Below are positions 41,049-50,017 of a stretch of 64,000 bases of DNA, piece by piece (the stretch's first letter is position 1; every line of letters starts with the position of its first letter). Location of the stretch: NCBI GenBank assembly GCA_944323155.1, contig CALURL010000011.1, forward strand, positions 1 through 64,000. Direction: 5' to 3'. The notes beneath the pieces are model-generated. The model was given only the letters and a program-made list of their open reading frames with translations. It was not told the DNA's origin and did no database searches. The position numbers were made by a program, and so were the translations under genes. Source of the DNA: Candidatus Gastranaerophilales bacterium. GTDB lineage: Bacteria > Cyanobacteriota > Vampirovibrionia > Gastranaerophilales > Gastranaerophilaceae.

Positions 41049-43157
41049 ATGTTATATAAAAAATTTATTTCATTTACTCTGATGTTATCAATGGTTGTTA
41101 ATGCTTCCTGCAGTTATGCTTACGGGGGTGGGGCAAACGCCGCCGCAGCTGACGTTTCAGCAGTCGATTCAAGACCGCATTTAACAGATAAGATAAAAGA
41201 AGCTGTTCAAAAAAATGATAATGTTAATCAAGCTCAGGAACTAGTTCCTAAAAAGCTTGAAAATGAAATGAAAGATGCTATTGCTCATATATATGGCAAA
41301 AATCAGACAGATGAAATTTATTCTAAAGTTTTACAGAGCATAAAAAAAGCAAAATCTCAAAGAGGTTCAAGTCTTTATAGCGATGATTTGAACAGAAGTT
41401 CAGACTGGTACAAAGAAGAAGTTATTTATATGTTTTATGCAGACCAGTTTGGAGTCGCAGAAAACGGTAAACCAAATACATTTAAATCTCTTATTCCTAT
41501 GTTAGACTATTTGAAAGATTTAGGTGTAACAACGATTTATATTTTACCATTTGCTGATTCTCCAATGTCTGATGCCGGTTTTGACGTTAGAAATCCGCGT
41601 AATGTAAGAGCTGAATTAGGCGGTATGTTTGAATTTCAACAATTTATGACAGAAGCAAAAAAACGTGGTTTTAAGATTAAAGCAGATTTAGTTTTAAATC
41701 ATTTTTCAGATCAGCATGAATGGTTTCAGGCTGCACTTAAAGGCGATGTAAATAAGCTTAATTATTTTGTTACAAGAACTGAAATGCCTCAATACAAAAA
41801 ATATAAAGATGATAAACTCGGTTACGTTGTTGAGTATACAGAAAATGACGGAACTATTTCAAAAAGACGCTTGATTTTCCCTGAAAATACTGATAATCAT
41901 TATCGTAAAATTACAGTCAATGGTAAAGATTATTATGTATATCATACTTTTTATCCTTTCCAGCCTGACATAAACTGGGAAAATCCGGAAGTTTTATATT
42001 ATGTTCTTGATACAATTGCTTTTTGGGCAAATATAGGAATAGATATTTTCAGAATGGATGCAATACCATATCTTGATAAAACTCCTGGTACAAATGCCGA
42101 AAATCAGCCAAAAACTCATGCAGTTATCCGTTTGTTAAGTGCTTATCTCCAAACAATTGCTCCGCGTTCAGTAATTCAAGCTGAGGCTTGCCAGTATCCT
42201 AAAAAAATTCTTCCATATTTCGGAACTGAAAGAAAAGTTGATGAAGTAATTAATGGAAAACAAAAAGAACTAGTAAGAACTGATGAAGTTCAAATAGCTT
42301 ATCATTTTCCGTATATGCCTGCAATTTGGGCATCTCTTGTTGAGGCTGATAATCAATATTTTTGGAAAGCTTATAAAAATACCCCGAAAATTCCTGATTC
42401 AGCTTCATGGGCATTGTTTTTGAGGGTTCATGATGAGTTAACTCTTGAGATGGTTAATCAGAAAACTCGAGAATTATTATTTGACGATTTGTCCCCGAAA
42501 GGTGCAGAATTCAGAAAAGGCTTTGGCGTTTCAGGCAGAATGGCGAACTTCTTAGATAATAATCCAGATAGAATTGGTATGGCTTTCTCTATTTTAATGT
42601 CTTTACCAGGAATTCCAATAATTTATTACGGTGATGAAATTGGTATTCAGAATAACTTTGCAAATGCTAAAAAGTCTGCAAAGTTACGTGAACTTCGACA
42701 AAAGTCAAAAAATAATAAAAATAAAGTTTCTTTATTAAGCTATTTTGATAGCCGTGATATAAACAGAGGGCCGATTTCTCAAAAAACATTCTATAATGCA
42801 ATGCATAATCCAAATAGTTTTAATGGAAAAGTTTATGCAAGAGTTAAAAAGTTAATTAAAACAAGAAAGGATTATCCGGTAATTACACGTGGAAGTTTTG
42901 ATGAGGTTAAAGCTGACTCCAATGAAGTTTTCTCATACTTGAGAACATTAGATAACGACAGAATAATTATAATTAACAACCTGTCTGATAACAGGATAAG
43001 GGCTACGGTAAATCTGGTTAATGATGATTTCGGCAAAAAAGAAAAAGATATTTATCTAAAAGACCTGTTAACAGATAAAATGGTTAGAGTTCGTGTTCAA
43101 AATAAAAAGCTGACAGTGCGTTTGAAACCATATGATGCTATGTGGCTAAAATTATAA
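41049..43157 (+). CDS. Exported GH13 enzyme, trehalose-synthase/amylase-like
   Basis: A 702-residue glycoside hydrolase 13 protein with an N-terminal signal (ISFTLMLSMVVNASCSYA; Cys near 20 could also make it a lipoprotein). The barrel has LPFADSPMSDAGFDV, KADLVLNHFSDQHEWF, nucleophile Asp in FRMDAIPYL, acid/base Glu in QAEACQYP and the third Asp in FLRVHDELTLEMV, then PGIPIIYYGDEIG. HDELTLEMV and SDQHEWF are most like TreS, but the usual NHD is VHD. It acts outside the cytoplasm on alpha-glucans or maltose/trehalose. The tail overlaps the convergent nucleotidyltransferase by 6 bp. Confidence 0.82.
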   Translation: MLYKKFISFTLMLSMVVNASCSYAYGGGANAAAADVSAVDSRPHLTDKIKEAVQKNDNVNQAQELVPKKLENEMKDAIAHIYGKNQTDEIYSKVLQSIKKAKSQRGSSLYSDDLNRSSDWYKEEVIYMFYADQFGVAENGKPNTFKSLIPMLDYLKDLGVTTIYILPFADSPMSDAGFDVRNPRNVRAELGGMFEFQQFMTEAKKRGFKIKADLVLNHFSDQHEWFQAALKGDVNKLNYFVTRTEMPQYKKYKDDKLGYVVEYTENDGTISKRRLIFPENTDNHYRKITVNGKDYYVYHTFYPFQPDINWENPEVLYYVLDTIAFWANIGIDIFRMDAIPYLDKTPGTNAENQPKTHAVIRLLSAYLQTIAPRSVIQAEACQYPKKILPYFGTERKVDEVINGKQKELVRTDEVQIAYHFPYMPAIWASLVEADNQYFWKAYKNTPKIPDSASWALFLRVHDELTLEMVNQKTRELLFDDLSPKGAEFRKGFGVSGRMANFLDNNPDRIGMAFSILMSLPGIPIIYYGDEIGIQNNFANAKKSAKLRELRQKSKNNKNKVSLLSYFDSRDINRGPISQKTFYNAMHNPNSFNGKVYARVKKLIKTRKDYPVITRGSFDEVKADSNEVFSYLRTLDNDRIIIINNLSDNRIRATVNLVNDDFGKKEKDIYLKDLLTDKMVRVRVQNKKLTVRLKPYDAMWLKL

Positions 43158-43427
43158 TTCTGTTAAATCATTTTTTATTAGATTATAAAATTTTTTATCA
43201 ACAGAATTTGCGTCAGTAAAATTTACTATATAGGGTAAATAACTTGTATCGAATTTTTCTTTTAATTCAGGGATAATATTTTTCTGAGATTTTACAAGTA
43301 TATCCAGATCTGAAAGTTCAGAAAAATCTCCTTTAACTCTTGAGCCATAAGCATAAAATTTTGCGTTATATTTTTGCAGAATATTTTTTATTATTTTATA
43401 TTCTTTTTCGTTAATTCCTTTAATCAT
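43152..43427 (-). CDS. MNT-type minimal nucleotidyltransferase (91 aa)
   Basis: Small nucleotidyltransferase of the MntA/HI0073 kind. YGSRVKGDFSELSDLDILV near 22-40 gives the GSx10DxD metal site. Family members act as antitoxins that AMPylate HEPN partners or as tRNA-type transferases. Its partner, an HI0074-like gene, survives only as a broken fragment immediately upstream, so this gene may be orphaned. It starts behind GAGGAAAA. It resembles the partial gene at 63743. Confidence 0.8.
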   Translation of the reverse strand: MIKGINEKEYKIIKNILQKYNAKFYAYGSRVKGDFSELSDLDILVKSQKNIIPELKEKFDTSYLPYIVNFTDANSVDKKFYNLIKNDLTEL

Positions 43428-43576
43428 TTTGGGAGCTTTTCCTCAAGATTTTTAACTAAAACATCTGTATCCTGAATGAATAGCGGAATTATTTCAACAA
43501 GTTTACGAGATTTTTGGAGATTGTATTCATGCGCTGTATTGTTACGTTTTTAGTTTTCCCAATTATCAATTAATTT
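43424..43576 (-). pseudogene. Remnant of HI0074-type nucleotidyltransferase partner
   Basis: Minus-strand codons ending at 43424 read LIDNWEN, stop, KRNNTAHEYNLQKSRKLVEI, then PLFIQDTDVLVKNLEEKLPK and a stop overlapping the next start. This matches the C-terminal part of HI0074-family proteins (RN-T-HxY motif), which pair with MNT proteins. The frame has an internal TAA where Lys or Tyr would be expected, and a further stop just upstream at the duplicated gyrA tip. The N-terminal half is missing. Confidence 0.6.
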
Positions 43577-43581
43577 TCATC

Positions 43582-43612
43582 CAGCAGACTGGTTTGCGAA
43601 ACATTTTGTTCA
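43582..43612 (-). repeat. Direct repeat of the gyrA 3' end (copy 1)
   Basis: Thirty-one bases identical to 43969-43999, with gyrA-like codons ([13 protein letters not shown], stop) in the same orientation. Confidence 0.85.
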
Positions 43613-43622
43613 ATATTAGACT

Positions 43623-43718
43623 TTATAATTTTTTATTTTCAGCAGGTGGTTTTGTCATTTTATTGAGAGCATAACCGCCGAAGATACCTACTATTATAAG
43701 TAAAATAATTTGAAGCAT
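43623..43718 (-). CDS. Small single-pass membrane peptide (31 aa)
   Basis: An ATG at 43718 overlaps the stop of the 76-residue gene (TAATG) and has GGAAGGAG in the right place. The peptide is a hydrophobic helix, LQIILLIIVGIFGGYALNKM, then a short Pro/Lys tail. Translational coupling with the 76-residue two-pass membrane protein suggests a complex. Function unknown. Confidence 0.55.
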   Translation of the reverse strand: MLQIILLIIVGIFGGYALNKMTKPPAENKKL

Positions 43719-43948
43719 TAATCTCCTTCCATTTTGTTTATATACTCATCAATTAGTCTATCTAATTTTATGTAATTGGTCAATAGTAAAACACTATAAT
43801 ATATTCCAATAATAAGTAATATAATTGTTTTGATTTGAAGAGGTAAAAACAACAAACCAATAACTCCACCGGTTACGATTCCGAATAATTGAATAGACAA
43901 TTGTCTTTTATTTATTAAATTTTTAATCTTAATTTCATAATTATTCAT
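43718..43948 (-). CDS. Two-pass small membrane protein (76 aa)
   Basis: Residues 18-35 and 40-58 (QLFGIVTGGVIGLLFLPLQI, TIILLIIGIYYSVLLL) are hydrophobic; the N- and C-terminal ends are charged. The start overlaps the gyrA stop by one base. Together with the 31-residue peptide it lies between the two copies of the gyrA-tip repeat, so it may be cargo of an insertion. The family is not recognised; small toxin or membrane-stress proteins look similar. Confidence 0.6.
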   Translation of the reverse strand: MNNYEIKIKNLINKRQLSIQLFGIVTGGVIGLLFLPLQIKTIILLIIGIYYSVLLLTNYIKLDRLIDEYINKMEGD

Positions 43949-46509
43949 TATTCGATATCATTTCCGTTCAGCAGACTGGTTTGCGAAACATTTTGTTCAG
44001 CCTCCTGTGCCTCCATTGCCGCAACATCTTTTTTTACCTGATCATCGTCGTCCGGATTTACAATTTTGTTTACGGAAACAACAGTATCATGATCTGTTAA
44101 GTTTTGAGCTCTTACACCTGTTGCAGGTCTTCCCTGACGTGAAATTGAGCCGGCATTTAATCTTGTCACAACACCATTTGCTGTTACCATCATGATATCA
44201 TCTGATTCTTTTACGATAGTTAGAGCAACAAGTTTTGATGATGAAGATTTAAATTTAGTTGCAATAAGACCTATTCCGCCTCTGTTTTGGCTTCTGAATT
44301 CAGAAAGTTTTGTACGTTTTCCAAATCCGTCAGAAGTTACAACAAGCAAATCAGCGTCATAATCGCGCGGCACAATATCACAACCTACAATTTCATCGCC
44401 TGTACGTAGTTTCATTGAAGTTACGCCTCTAGCGCTTCTGCCTAAAGGTCTCAAATCTTCAATAGGAAAACGAATTGCCATACCGCAGGAGGTTCCGATA
44501 ATAATTTCGTCTCTTGCTGTTGCAAGTTTAACCCAATCTAGTTCATCATTTTCTTCCAAACCGATTGCGATAATACCGTTTCTTCTGATATTTGTGAAGT
44601 TATCAAGTTCTATACGTTTGATGTAGCCTTTTTTAGTAAGCATAATCAAATTCAAATCATGAGAGAAATTACTTACAGGTACAACTGCTGTAATTCTTTC
44701 ATCCTGTTCTATCGGAAGAACATTAACAATAGGCAAACCTTTTGCCTGACGGCCGCCTTCCGGGAAGTCGTAGACATTAAGGCTGTATACTGTTCCTTTT
44801 GAAGAGAAGAACAATACTTTATCATGCATCATTGCTGTAAAGAAGTGTTGAATATCATCATCTTCTTTTGTCTTAATGCCTGATTTGCCGCGGGTTGCAC
44901 GGTTTTGGCGTTCAAATGTGTCAAGTGAAATACGTTTCAAATATCCTTGATGCGTAATAAATACGGCCATAGGAGTATTTGGTGTAAGGTCTTCTATTGT
45001 GACTTCACCTTGTTCCGGTAGAATTTGTGTTTTTCTGTCATCGCCGTATTTTTCTTTGTCTTCTAATAATTCACCTTTGATTATGTCAAGAATTTTTTGA
45101 CGGCTTGCAAGAATTTCTTCGTATTCAGCGATTTTCTTAACGAGTTCATCGTATTCGGCTTTAACTTTGTCTTGTTCTAAGCCTGTCAATCTTCTTAATT
45201 GCATTTCAAGAATAGCATTAGATTGATCTACATCCAGCCCGAATCTGCTCATCAAACCGACTCTAGCGTCATCTGTTGTTTTTGATTTTTTGATAAGTTC
45301 AATAACTTCGTCAATTGAACCCAGTGCAATAATCAAACCTGCTAAAATATGTGCTCTTATTTTAGCTTTTTTGAGGAAGAAAATAGTTCTTCTTGTAACA
45401 ATTTCTACTCTGTGTTCAACGAATTCTGATAAAACTTCATAAAGATTTAATAATCTTGGCTGTTTACCGCAAAGAGCAAGCATATTTACGCCAAATGAAG
45501 TTGATAATTGAGTATATTTAAACAAGTTATTTTTAACAACATCCGGTTTTGCGTCACGTTTCAATTCTATAACAATACGCATTCCTTCTCTGTCGGATTC
45601 ATCACGGATGTCGGAAATTCCAGTAATTTTTTGTTCTTTAACAAGGTCAGCAATTTTTTCAATAAGCATTGATTTATTAACTTGATAAGGAATTTCAGTA
45701 ACAACAATTGCAGTACGAGCTTGTCTTCCGCCACCGCCGGCAATTTCTTCAATACTTGCGACTGCCTGCATTTTAATAGAGCCGCGTCCTGTTTCGTAGG
45801 CTTGTTTAATATCATTTAATCCTATAATAGTTGCAGCAGTCGGGAAATCAGGCCCTTTTACATATTCCATCAATTCTGCAACGGTAATATTCGGATTATC
45901 AATTAAAGCTATTGTTCCGTCGACGATTTCGCACAAGTTATGCGGCGGAATATTTGTTGCCATACCGACTGCAATACCAGAGCATCCGTTTAATAGGAGC
46001 ATTGGAAGTCTAACAGGCAAAACAGAAGGTTCTTGCAAAGAACCGTCAAAGTTCGGTTCAAATTCAACGGTTTCACAATCAATATCAGCAAGCATTGATT
46101 GTGTAATTTTATGCATTCTTGCTTCTGTATAACGCATAGCAGCAGCGCCGTCGCCATCTACTGAACCGAAGTTCCCATGACCATCAACTGTCAGGTAACG
46201 GGTAGAAAAATCTTGAGCCATACGGACTAAAGCTTCATAAACAGCTGTATCGCCGTGGGGGTGATATTTACCGAGAACTTCACCAACGATACGTGCGCAT
46301 TTCTTGAACGGTTTGTCTGGAGTCATGCCAAGTTCATTCATTGCGTATAAAATGCGTCTATGAACAGGTTTTAGCCCGTCTCTTACGTCAGGTAAAGCAC
46401 GTCCTACGATTACACTCATTGCATAATCTATATATGAACGTTTCATCTCTTCTCTTATATTAACGGGAACAATTTTCCCATCACTAAACATACTCTGCTG
46501 ATTACTCAT
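43948..46509 (-). CDS. gyrA: DNA gyrase subunit A
   Basis: Type II topoisomerase subunit that breaks and rejoins DNA to introduce negative supercoils. In 853 residues: catalytic Tyr127 in AMRYTEARM, the breakage-reunion domain to about 500, and six C-terminal beta-pinwheel blades, with [10 protein letters not shown] as the gyrase-box equivalent. At the positions matching E. coli Ser83 and Asp87 this protein has Thr88 and Glu92 ([12 protein letters not shown]). The C-terminal tip [16 protein letters not shown] is duplicated downstream. The start has AATGAGGG 11 nt upstream. gyrB is not in the window. Confidence 0.96.
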   Translation of the reverse strand: MSNQQSMFSDGKIVPVNIREEMKRSYIDYAMSVIVGRALPDVRDGLKPVHRRILYAMNELGMTPDKPFKKCARIVGEVLGKYHPHGDTAVYEALVRMAQDFSTRYLTVDGHGNFGSVDGDGAAAMRYTEARMHKITQSMLADIDCETVEFEPNFDGSLQEPSVLPVRLPMLLLNGCSGIAVGMATNIPPHNLCEIVDGTIALIDNPNITVAELMEYVKGPDFPTAATIIGLNDIKQAYETGRGSIKMQAVASIEEIAGGGGRQARTAIVVTEIPYQVNKSMLIEKIADLVKEQKITGISDIRDESDREGMRIVIELKRDAKPDVVKNNLFKYTQLSTSFGVNMLALCGKQPRLLNLYEVLSEFVEHRVEIVTRRTIFFLKKAKIRAHILAGLIIALGSIDEVIELIKKSKTTDDARVGLMSRFGLDVDQSNAILEMQLRRLTGLEQDKVKAEYDELVKKIAEYEEILASRQKILDIIKGELLEDKEKYGDDRKTQILPEQGEVTIEDLTPNTPMAVFITHQGYLKRISLDTFERQNRATRGKSGIKTKEDDDIQHFFTAMMHDKVLFFSSKGTVYSLNVYDFPEGGRQAKGLPIVNVLPIEQDERITAVVPVSNFSHDLNLIMLTKKGYIKRIELDNFTNIRRNGIIAIGLEENDELDWVKLATARDEIIIGTSCGMAIRFPIEDLRPLGRSARGVTSMKLRTGDEIVGCDIVPRDYDADLLVVTSDGFGKRTKLSEFRSQNRGGIGLIATKFKSSSSKLVALTIVKESDDIMMVTANGVVTRLNAGSISRQGRPATGVRAQNLTDHDTVVSVNKIVNPDDDDQVKKDVAAMEAQEAEQNVSQTSLLNGNDIE
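43969..43999 (-). repeat. Direct repeat in the gyrA 3' end (copy 2, in gene)
   Basis: Thirty-one bases identical to 43582-43612, 387 bp apart in direct orientation; this copy is inside the functional gyrA. Confidence 0.85.
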
Positions 46510-46607
46510 CTTTTTTATACCCTCATTGCCGGTAATATTTACTAGTTAAAGTATAGCATAAAAACACTCAAACAGCCAATTTTAAAATAATCTTTACAAA
46601 TCTACTT

Positions 46608-46700
46608 TTATTTAATATTGGGAAGAATGGCCGCTAAATAGCCTATTGGGACGATTAAAGACAGAGCAAATAAAACATATTCAAAAATTTCTTTACTCAA
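46608..46700 (-). CDS. Possible small membrane peptide (30 aa, TTG start)
   Basis: A TTG overlapping the TGA of the 94-residue gene opens 31 codons with a hydrophobic stretch (EYVLFALSLIVPIGYLAAIL). No good Shine-Dalgarno is visible, so it would depend on translational coupling. The arrangement parallels the 76/31-residue pair on the other side of gyrA. Confidence 0.3.
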   Translation of the reverse strand: MSKEIFEYVLFALSLIVPIGYLAAILPNIK

Positions 46701-46981
46701 GGGGCATTCTTTTTGCGGCTGTCCCAAAATTTTTTTTTTAATTTAATACAATCAATTACAAATAAAATAATTTGAATGATGAAAAAGTTTGCTACAAGTA
46801 TCACTCCTGCATTCAAAAGCAGAACTACAACAAAGAATAATCCGTAAGAGGGTTCAGGAGCTTGTTTTAATACATAAAATAATTTTTCTGCTAGTATTGT
46901 TATGATTCCTGATACAGCACTTAATAAGTATAACAGCCCTATTGTTTTGCCAAACTTGAAAGTTAATGTGTTACGGAACAT
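46697..46981 (-). CDS. Small membrane protein (94 aa)
   Basis: Two strong hydrophobic segments (GLLYLLSAVSGIITILA at 14-30, FFVVVLLLNAGVILVANFFIIQIILFVI at 49-76) and a basic tail (KLKKKFWDSRKK). Shine-Dalgarno AAAAAGGG precedes the ATG. It lies upstream of gyrA on the same strand, 187 bp away, but the link is not clear. The family is not recognised. Confidence 0.6.
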   Translation of the reverse strand: MFRNTLTFKFGKTIGLLYLLSAVSGIITILAEKLFYVLKQAPEPSYGLFFVVVLLLNAGVILVANFFIIQIILFVIDCIKLKKKFWDSRKKNAP

Positions 46982-47031
46982 GATAAAACCCTTTTTAATT
47001 TAATTTTTGAATTTTATCATTTAATTAAAAT

Positions 47032-47562
47032 TTAATCAACTTTGTATTGGGGTGCTGTTTTGTCTAACATTTCCATGTATTTTTTACTGTTATCCTGTGC
47101 GAATTTTATTGCGGCTTTTCTGGCACCTTCTGTACCTTCGTGTTCGTTTGCGTAGAAACGTTTTGCGAATTTGAACATATCAAGACCTTTTGTTGCAGCT
47201 GGTTTGTAGATTAGGGCGTTATATTCATAATAATCTCTTGTTGTCGGGAATGTTATGTATTCCACCATCGCAACGTCCGGAAGCACCAGAACTGAAGCAC
47301 CCGGAGTTTGCTGTTGAATTTTATGAGCGTATTCTGCAGCAGCTTCTGTTTCGTTGGTTAATTCTGGGTGGTTTGATAGTGTTATTTTGGAATGCCAGTT
47401 CTCGGGAGTTTCGTCTTTTAAAAAGTATTCATAAGGGTTTTGTGTAGAACTATTGAGCTTATAAACATCTTTATCAAACTTAATTTTTTCAACCTGAGCT
47501 AGAACTGGGTTCATTGATATTAACATTAACAGAGTGCTAAAAAGTGTTATAAATTTTTTCAT
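47032..47562 (-). CDS. Unknown exported protein (176 aa)
   Basis: N-terminal signal peptide MKKFITLFSTLLMLISMNPVLA with a cleavage site after Ala22. The mature part is soluble and charged, with a mixed alpha/beta pattern (TPGASVLVLPDVAMVEYITFPTT, LDMFKFAKRFYANEHEG). No cysteine, no known family. AAGAGGAGA is the Shine-Dalgarno. Presumed periplasmic. Confidence 0.7.
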   Translation of the reverse strand: MKKFITLFSTLLMLISMNPVLAQVEKIKFDKDVYKLNSSTQNPYEYFLKDETPENWHSKITLSNHPELTNETEAAAEYAHKIQQQTPGASVLVLPDVAMVEYITFPTTRDYYEYNALIYKPAATKGLDMFKFAKRFYANEHEGTEGARKAAIKFAQDNSKKYMEMLDKTAPQYKVD

Positions 47563-47621
47563 AAAATCTCCTCTTCTGTGTAAAATATTATGAACATTTT
47601 AGACAAAATATTAAATTCCCT

Positions 47622-47651
47622 TTGTCGGTAATATATTTTTGTGTATATAAT
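47622..47651 (+). promoter_or_regulatory. Promoter of the rfb operon
   Basis: TTGTCG, 18-nt spacer, TATAAT; a leader of about 18 nt with GAGGAG leads to the rfbC ATG. Confidence 0.65.
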
Positions 47652-47675
47652 ATTAATCAATAATGAGGAGTTGAT

Positions 47676-48221
47676 ATGCCGTTTGAATTTGAAAGATTAG
47701 CAATAAATGATGTAATTCTTGTTAAGCCAAAAGTTTTTGGCGATAGTCGCGGTTTTTTTATGGAAGCTTATAAAAAGTCGGATTTTTTTGCAAACGGTAT
47801 AGATGTAGAATTTAATCAGGACAATCATTCAAAATCGGTTAAGGGTGTTTTGCGGGGTTTGCATTATCAGGAAAAACCTTACGGGCAGGCAAAGCTCGTA
47901 AGATGTTCAAGAGGCAGGATTTATGATGTCGCTGTTGATATCAGAAAAGAATCTGAAACTTTCGGAAAGTATGTGAAAGTTGAACTTTCTGAAGAAAATA
48001 AACACATGCTTTTTATTCCGGAAGGTTTTGCCCACGGATTTGTTGTTTTATCTGATGAGGCTGAACTTTTATACAAAGCAAGCGGAGAATATTGCCCGAG
48101 CGCAGACAGAGGTATTCTCTGGTGTGATAAAGATATTAATATTGACTGGGAAATTGATTTTGAACCTATTTTGTCAGAGAAAGATAAGGTACAACCGCTA
48201 TTGAGAGAGGTAATAAAATGA
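47676..48221 (+). CDS. rfbC: dTDP-4-dehydrorhamnose 3,5-epimerase
   Basis: Third step of dTDP-L-rhamnose synthesis for surface polysaccharide. It has 181 residues with a cupin fold: DSRGFFMEAYKKSDF, NQDNHSKSVKGVLRGLHYQ with the catalytic His, RGRIYDVAVDIR and PEGFAHGFVVLSD. First gene of rfbC-rfbB-rfbD, each overlapping the next by 4 bp. rfbA completes the pathway 800 bp downstream, separated by a toxin-antitoxin pair on the opposite strand. Confidence 0.95.
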   Translation: MPFEFERLAINDVILVKPKVFGDSRGFFMEAYKKSDFFANGIDVEFNQDNHSKSVKGVLRGLHYQEKPYGQAKLVRCSRGRIYDVAVDIRKESETFGKYVKVELSEENKHMLFIPEGFAHGFVVLSDEAELLYKASGEYCPSADRGILWCDKDINIDWEIDFEPILSEKDKVQPLLREVIK

Positions 48222-49198
48222 AAATACTTGTAACTGGCGGAGCAGGATTTATTGGAAGCTGCTTTGTAAGGCATATGTTGAAAAATCATCCGGATTACAA
48301 AATTATTAACCTTGATGCCCTTACTTATGCCGGTAATATTGAAAATCTTAACGATGTCAAAGACAATCCGAATTATACATTTGTCCACGGAAATATTTGT
48401 GACAAAAAACTTGTGCCTGAACTGGTAGAACAGGTAGATGCTGTTGTTAATTTTGCCGCAGAATCTCATGTCGACCGCTCAATTACCGGGCCAGAAATTT
48501 TTATAGATACAAATGTAAAAGGTACTTTGAATCTTTTACAGGCTGCAAAAGAATTTAAAACAGAGCGTTATTTGCAGGTTTCAACAGATGAAGTTTACGG
48601 AACTTTAGGTAAAACAGGTTATTTTTATGAAACAACACCTCTTGCACCGAATAGTCCGTATTCCGCCTCAAAAGCAAGTTCTGATATGCTTGTCAGAGCT
48701 TACCATGAAACATATAATATGCCGGTTTTAACAACAAGATGTTCAAATAATTACGGGCCGTATCAGTATCCTGAAAAGTTAATTCCGTTTTTTATATCAC
48801 AACTTTTAAAGGGTGAAAAAGTTCCTGTATACGGCGACGGTTTGAATGTTCGCGATTGGTTATATGTTTATGACCATTGTGCTGCAATAGATACGGTGCT
48901 TCATAAAGGTAAAATTGGCGAGGTTTACAATATAGGCGGGCATAACGAAAAGACTAATCTTGAGATTACGCATATAATTTTAAAGGCTATGGGAAAAGAT
49001 GAAAATTCAATAAAGTATGTTCAAGACAGATTAGGACATGACAGACGTTATGCGATTTGTAACGATAAAATTCAAAATGAACTCGGCTGGAAACCGTCAT
49101 TAACTTTTGAACAAGGTATAAAACTTACAATAGACTGGTATTTAAACAATCAGGAGTGGATAAGACATATTGAGGCTAAAAGGGAATTAGTATCATGA
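48218..49198 (+). CDS. rfbB: dTDP-glucose 4,6-dehydratase
   Basis: NAD-dependent dehydration of dTDP-glucose. It has 326 residues of extended SDR type: GGAGFIGSCFVRHML at 7-21, FAAESHVDRSI with STDEVYGTLG, and the YSASKA catalytic Tyr/Lys. NNYGPYQYPEKLIP is the family signature. It overlaps rfbC and rfbD by 4 bp. Confidence 0.95.
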   Translation: MKILVTGGAGFIGSCFVRHMLKNHPDYKIINLDALTYAGNIENLNDVKDNPNYTFVHGNICDKKLVPELVEQVDAVVNFAAESHVDRSITGPEIFIDTNVKGTLNLLQAAKEFKTERYLQVSTDEVYGTLGKTGYFYETTPLAPNSPYSASKASSDMLVRAYHETYNMPVLTTRCSNNYGPYQYPEKLIPFFISQLLKGEKVPVYGDGLNVRDWLYVYDHCAAIDTVLHKGKIGEVYNIGGHNEKTNLEITHIILKAMGKDENSIKYVQDRLGHDRRYAICNDKIQNELGWKPSLTFEQGIKLTIDWYLNNQEWIRHIEAKRELVS

Positions 49199-50016
49199 AA
49201 AGAATACTTGTAACAGGTGCAAATGGAATGCTCGGACAGGATTTATGCCCGATATTAGAGGATTCTGGATATGAAGTTATAGAAACAGATATTGACAAAC
49301 TTGATATTACAAATGCCGTACAGGTAGAACAGGTTTTAAAAGAAAATAATCCTGATATAGTTATTCACTGTGCAGCTTATACCAATGTTGATAAGGCTGA
49401 AGAAGATTTGAAAACAGCAGAACTTATTAATGTTACCGGTACAGAAAATATTGCGGAAATATGCGGCAAATCAGGTATTACTCTAGTTTATATTTCAACG
49501 GATTATGTTTTTGACGGTACAAAATCAGAGCCTTATACTTCTGATGACAGGCCGAATCCTATTAATAATTATGGAATGACAAAGTATGAAGGAGAGGAAG
49601 CTGTCAGAAGCTTATGTGATAAATATTACATAGCCCGTACAAGTTGGCTTTACGGGCATTACGGAAAGAATTTTGTTGAAACAATGTTGAATTTGGCAGA
49701 CAAACCTGAGATTAAAGTTGTTGACGATCAAACCGGATGTCCTACATGGACTGTTGAACTTGCAAACGGTATTATTAAATTGCTTTCTAAACCGTATGGA
49801 ACTTACCATGTTTGCGGTTCAGGTTCAACAACATGGTATGGTTTTGCAAAAGAAATATTTAATCAGGCTGGTTTGGACGTAAATTTAAAACCATGCATAA
49901 CAGAAGATTTTCCACGTCCTGCAAAGCGTCCTGAATACAGTGTTATGGATAACGGTGGTATTTGCAGAAACTGGAAAGCTGCGTTAAAAGATTACATGGA
50001 ACTCAGAAATATTTAA
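49195..50016 (+). CDS. rfbD: dTDP-4-dehydrorhamnose reductase
   Basis: NADPH-dependent last step giving dTDP-L-rhamnose. It has 273 residues: GANGMLGQDL at 8-17, HCAAYTNVDKAEED, STDYVFDG, and YGMTKYEGE with the catalytic Tyr/Lys. It overlaps rfbB by 4 bp. The stop is 1 bp from the stop of the convergent HepT gene. Confidence 0.95.
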   Translation: MKRILVTGANGMLGQDLCPILEDSGYEVIETDIDKLDITNAVQVEQVLKENNPDIVIHCAAYTNVDKAEEDLKTAELINVTGTENIAEICGKSGITLVYISTDYVFDGTKSEPYTSDDRPNPINNYGMTKYEGEEAVRSLCDKYYIARTSWLYGHYGKNFVETMLNLADKPEIKVVDDQTGCPTWTVELANGIIKLLSKPYGTYHVCGSGSTTWYGFAKEIFNQAGLDVNLKPCITEDFPRPAKRPEYSVMDNGGICRNWKAALKDYMELRNI

Positions 50017-50017
50017 A

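Noticed and set aside
41124-41133. GGGGGTGGGG in the GH13 gene as another phase-variation tract
   Set aside because: The run is interrupted by T and the gene frame is intact through it, so slippage is unlikely. It encodes a Gly-Gly stretch after the signal peptide.
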